The notes beneath the pieces were generated by a model that saw nothing but the letters and a program-made list of their open reading frames with translations, ran no database searches and was not told the DNA's origin. From assembly GCF_023639785.1 (NCBI RefSeq), contig NZ_CP098325.1, positions 3,596,001-3,660,000 of the forward strand: DNA of 64,000 nt. The letters are read 5' to 3'. Source of the DNA: Leclercia adecarboxylata. GTDB lineage: Bacteria; Pseudomonadota; Gammaproteobacteria; Enterobacterales; Enterobacteriaceae. Positions 63,152 through 64,000 of the stretch are shown here, piece by piece. Positions within the stretch are counted from its first letter, which is position 1, and each line of letters begins with the position of its first letter. The position numbers and the translations under genes are program-made.

Positions 63152-64000
63152 ATGCGACATAGCGTAATTTTTGCCACAGCGTTTGCCACCCTTGCCTCCA
63201 CCAGCGCATTTGCAGCCGATCTGCCGGGCAAAGGCATTACCGTGCAACCGGTACAGAGCACCATCTCCGAAGAGTCCTTCCAGACCGGGCTGGTCAGCCG
63301 GGCGCTGGAGAAGCTGGGCTACACGGTCAATAAGCCCAGCGAAGTGGATTACAACGTGGGCTATACCTCTATTGCCTCTGGCGATGCCACCTTTACCGCC
63401 GTCAACTGGCAGCCGCTGCATGACGACATGTACAGCGCCGCGGGCGGCGACAAAAAGTTCTACCGCGAAGGGACCTTTGTCACCGGTGCGGCCCAGGGCT
63501 ACCTGATCGACAAGAAAACCGCCGACCAGTATCACATCACCAATATTGAACAGCTGAAAGATCCTAAGATTGCGAAACTGTTTGATACCAACGGGGATGG
63601 CAAAGCCGACATGATGGGCTGCTCGCCGGGCTGGGGCTGCGAAGCGGTGATTAATCACCAGAACAAAGCCTTCGACCTGGCAAAAACGGTGGAGGTGAGC
63701 CACGGCAACTACTCCGCGATGATGGCGGACACTATCGCCCGCTTTAAAGAGGGCAAACCGGTCATCTATTACACCTGGACGCCATACTGGGTGAGCGATG
63801 TGCTGAAGCCGGGTAAAGATGTGGTCTGGCTGCAGGTGCCGTTCTCCTCCCTGCCGGGCGAGCAGAAGGACATCGACACCAAACTGCCGAACGGCATGAA
63901 CTACGGCTTCCCGGTGAACACCATGCACATCGTGGCCAACAAAGCCTGGGCGGAGAAAAACCCGGCCGCGGCGAAGCTGTTCTCGGTCATGAAGCTGCCG
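63152..64000 (+). CDS. proX: ProX, periplasmic glycine betaine-binding protein (3' partial)
   Basis: The first 283 residues of about 330 are present. The signal peptide ends AFA-ADLPG (about 21). Aromatic ligand-box segments are visible: [14 protein letters not shown] and [22 protein letters not shown] precedes ATG 63152. The right edge cuts the gene. Confidence 0.95.
   Translation, partial: MRHSVIFATAFATLASTSAFAADLPGKGITVQPVQSTISEESFQTGLVSRALEKLGYTVNKPSEVDYNVGYTSIASGDATFTAVNWQPLHDDMYSAAGGDKKFYREGTFVTGAAQGYLIDKKTADQYHITNIEQLKDPKIAKLFDTNGDGKADMMGCSPGWGCEAVINHQNKAFDLAKTVEVSHGNYSAMMADTIARFKEGKPVIYYTWTPYWVSDVLKPGKDVVWLQVPFSSLPGEQKDIDTKLPNGMNYGFPVNTMHIVANKAWAEKNPAAAKLFSVMKLP

Overview
The window looks like a chromosomal segment of a GC-rich enterobacterium in the Enterobacter/Lelliottia/Leclercia/Citrobacter neighbourhood. 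The right-hand block yqaE - stpA - alaE - ygaC - ygaM - nrdHIEF - proVWX has the gene order known from E. coli. Many intergenic spaces carry REP/BIME elements and CCCTCTCC-type inverted repeats typical of this family. The genus cannot be fixed from sequence reading alone. No rRNA, tRNA, CRISPR array or complete insertion sequence was recognised.

Layout. 1-4338: the end of a type I secretion operon (TolC-like, ABC exporter, HlyD-like adaptor), cut by the left edge. 4340-4760: terminator and a tandem BIME array. 4760-8675 (minus): an orphan T6SS effector unit with a Tle3-type phospholipase and tandem Tli3-type immunity genes. 8884-13389: a membrane coiled-coil protein, a LysR regulator divergent from two YdcZ-type transporters, an MFS exporter and an RluA-type pseudouridine synthase. 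14014-18700: the stress operon yciG-yciF-yciE-katN followed by a CIO-type cytochrome bd oxidase. 19003-22024: a four-gene minus-strand operon (1-TM protein, DUF421, CinA/PncC-like, SDR) and a YdeI/YgiW-like periplasmic protein.

22245-36523 is the most interesting part. It is a contact-dependent inhibition locus in the order cdiB-cdiC-cdiA-cdiI, where cdiC is an HlyC-type lysine acyltransferase. It is followed by further immunity genes, an orphan CdiA C-terminal module with its own small membrane immunity gene, and an immunity-gene fragment. The genes overlap in a translationally coupled chain. The two toxin tips share a nearly identical pre-toxin (VENN) segment and then diverge completely, which is the pattern of toxin switching by recombination.

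36539-53603 is metabolic and surface material. It holds a lipoprotein, an OmpX/Ail-like barrel, a LysR/SDR pair, and a catabolic operon (MFS, SDR, split transketolase) with a divergent GcvA-like LysR. It ends in a yah-type operon (yahD-yahF-yahG-NCS2 permease-yahI-yahJ) with divergent yahB. The yah genes plausibly take up and degrade a carbamoylated or ureido compound to carbamoyl phosphate and ATP. A near-identical dyad (17 of 19 bases) lies in both divergent control regions. 53600-64000 is core genome: yqaE, a DUF2158-like gene, stpA, alaE, ygaC, ygaM, the class Ib ribonucleotide reductase operon nrdHIEF with paired NrdR-like boxes, and the osmoregulated proU operon, with proX cut by the right edge.
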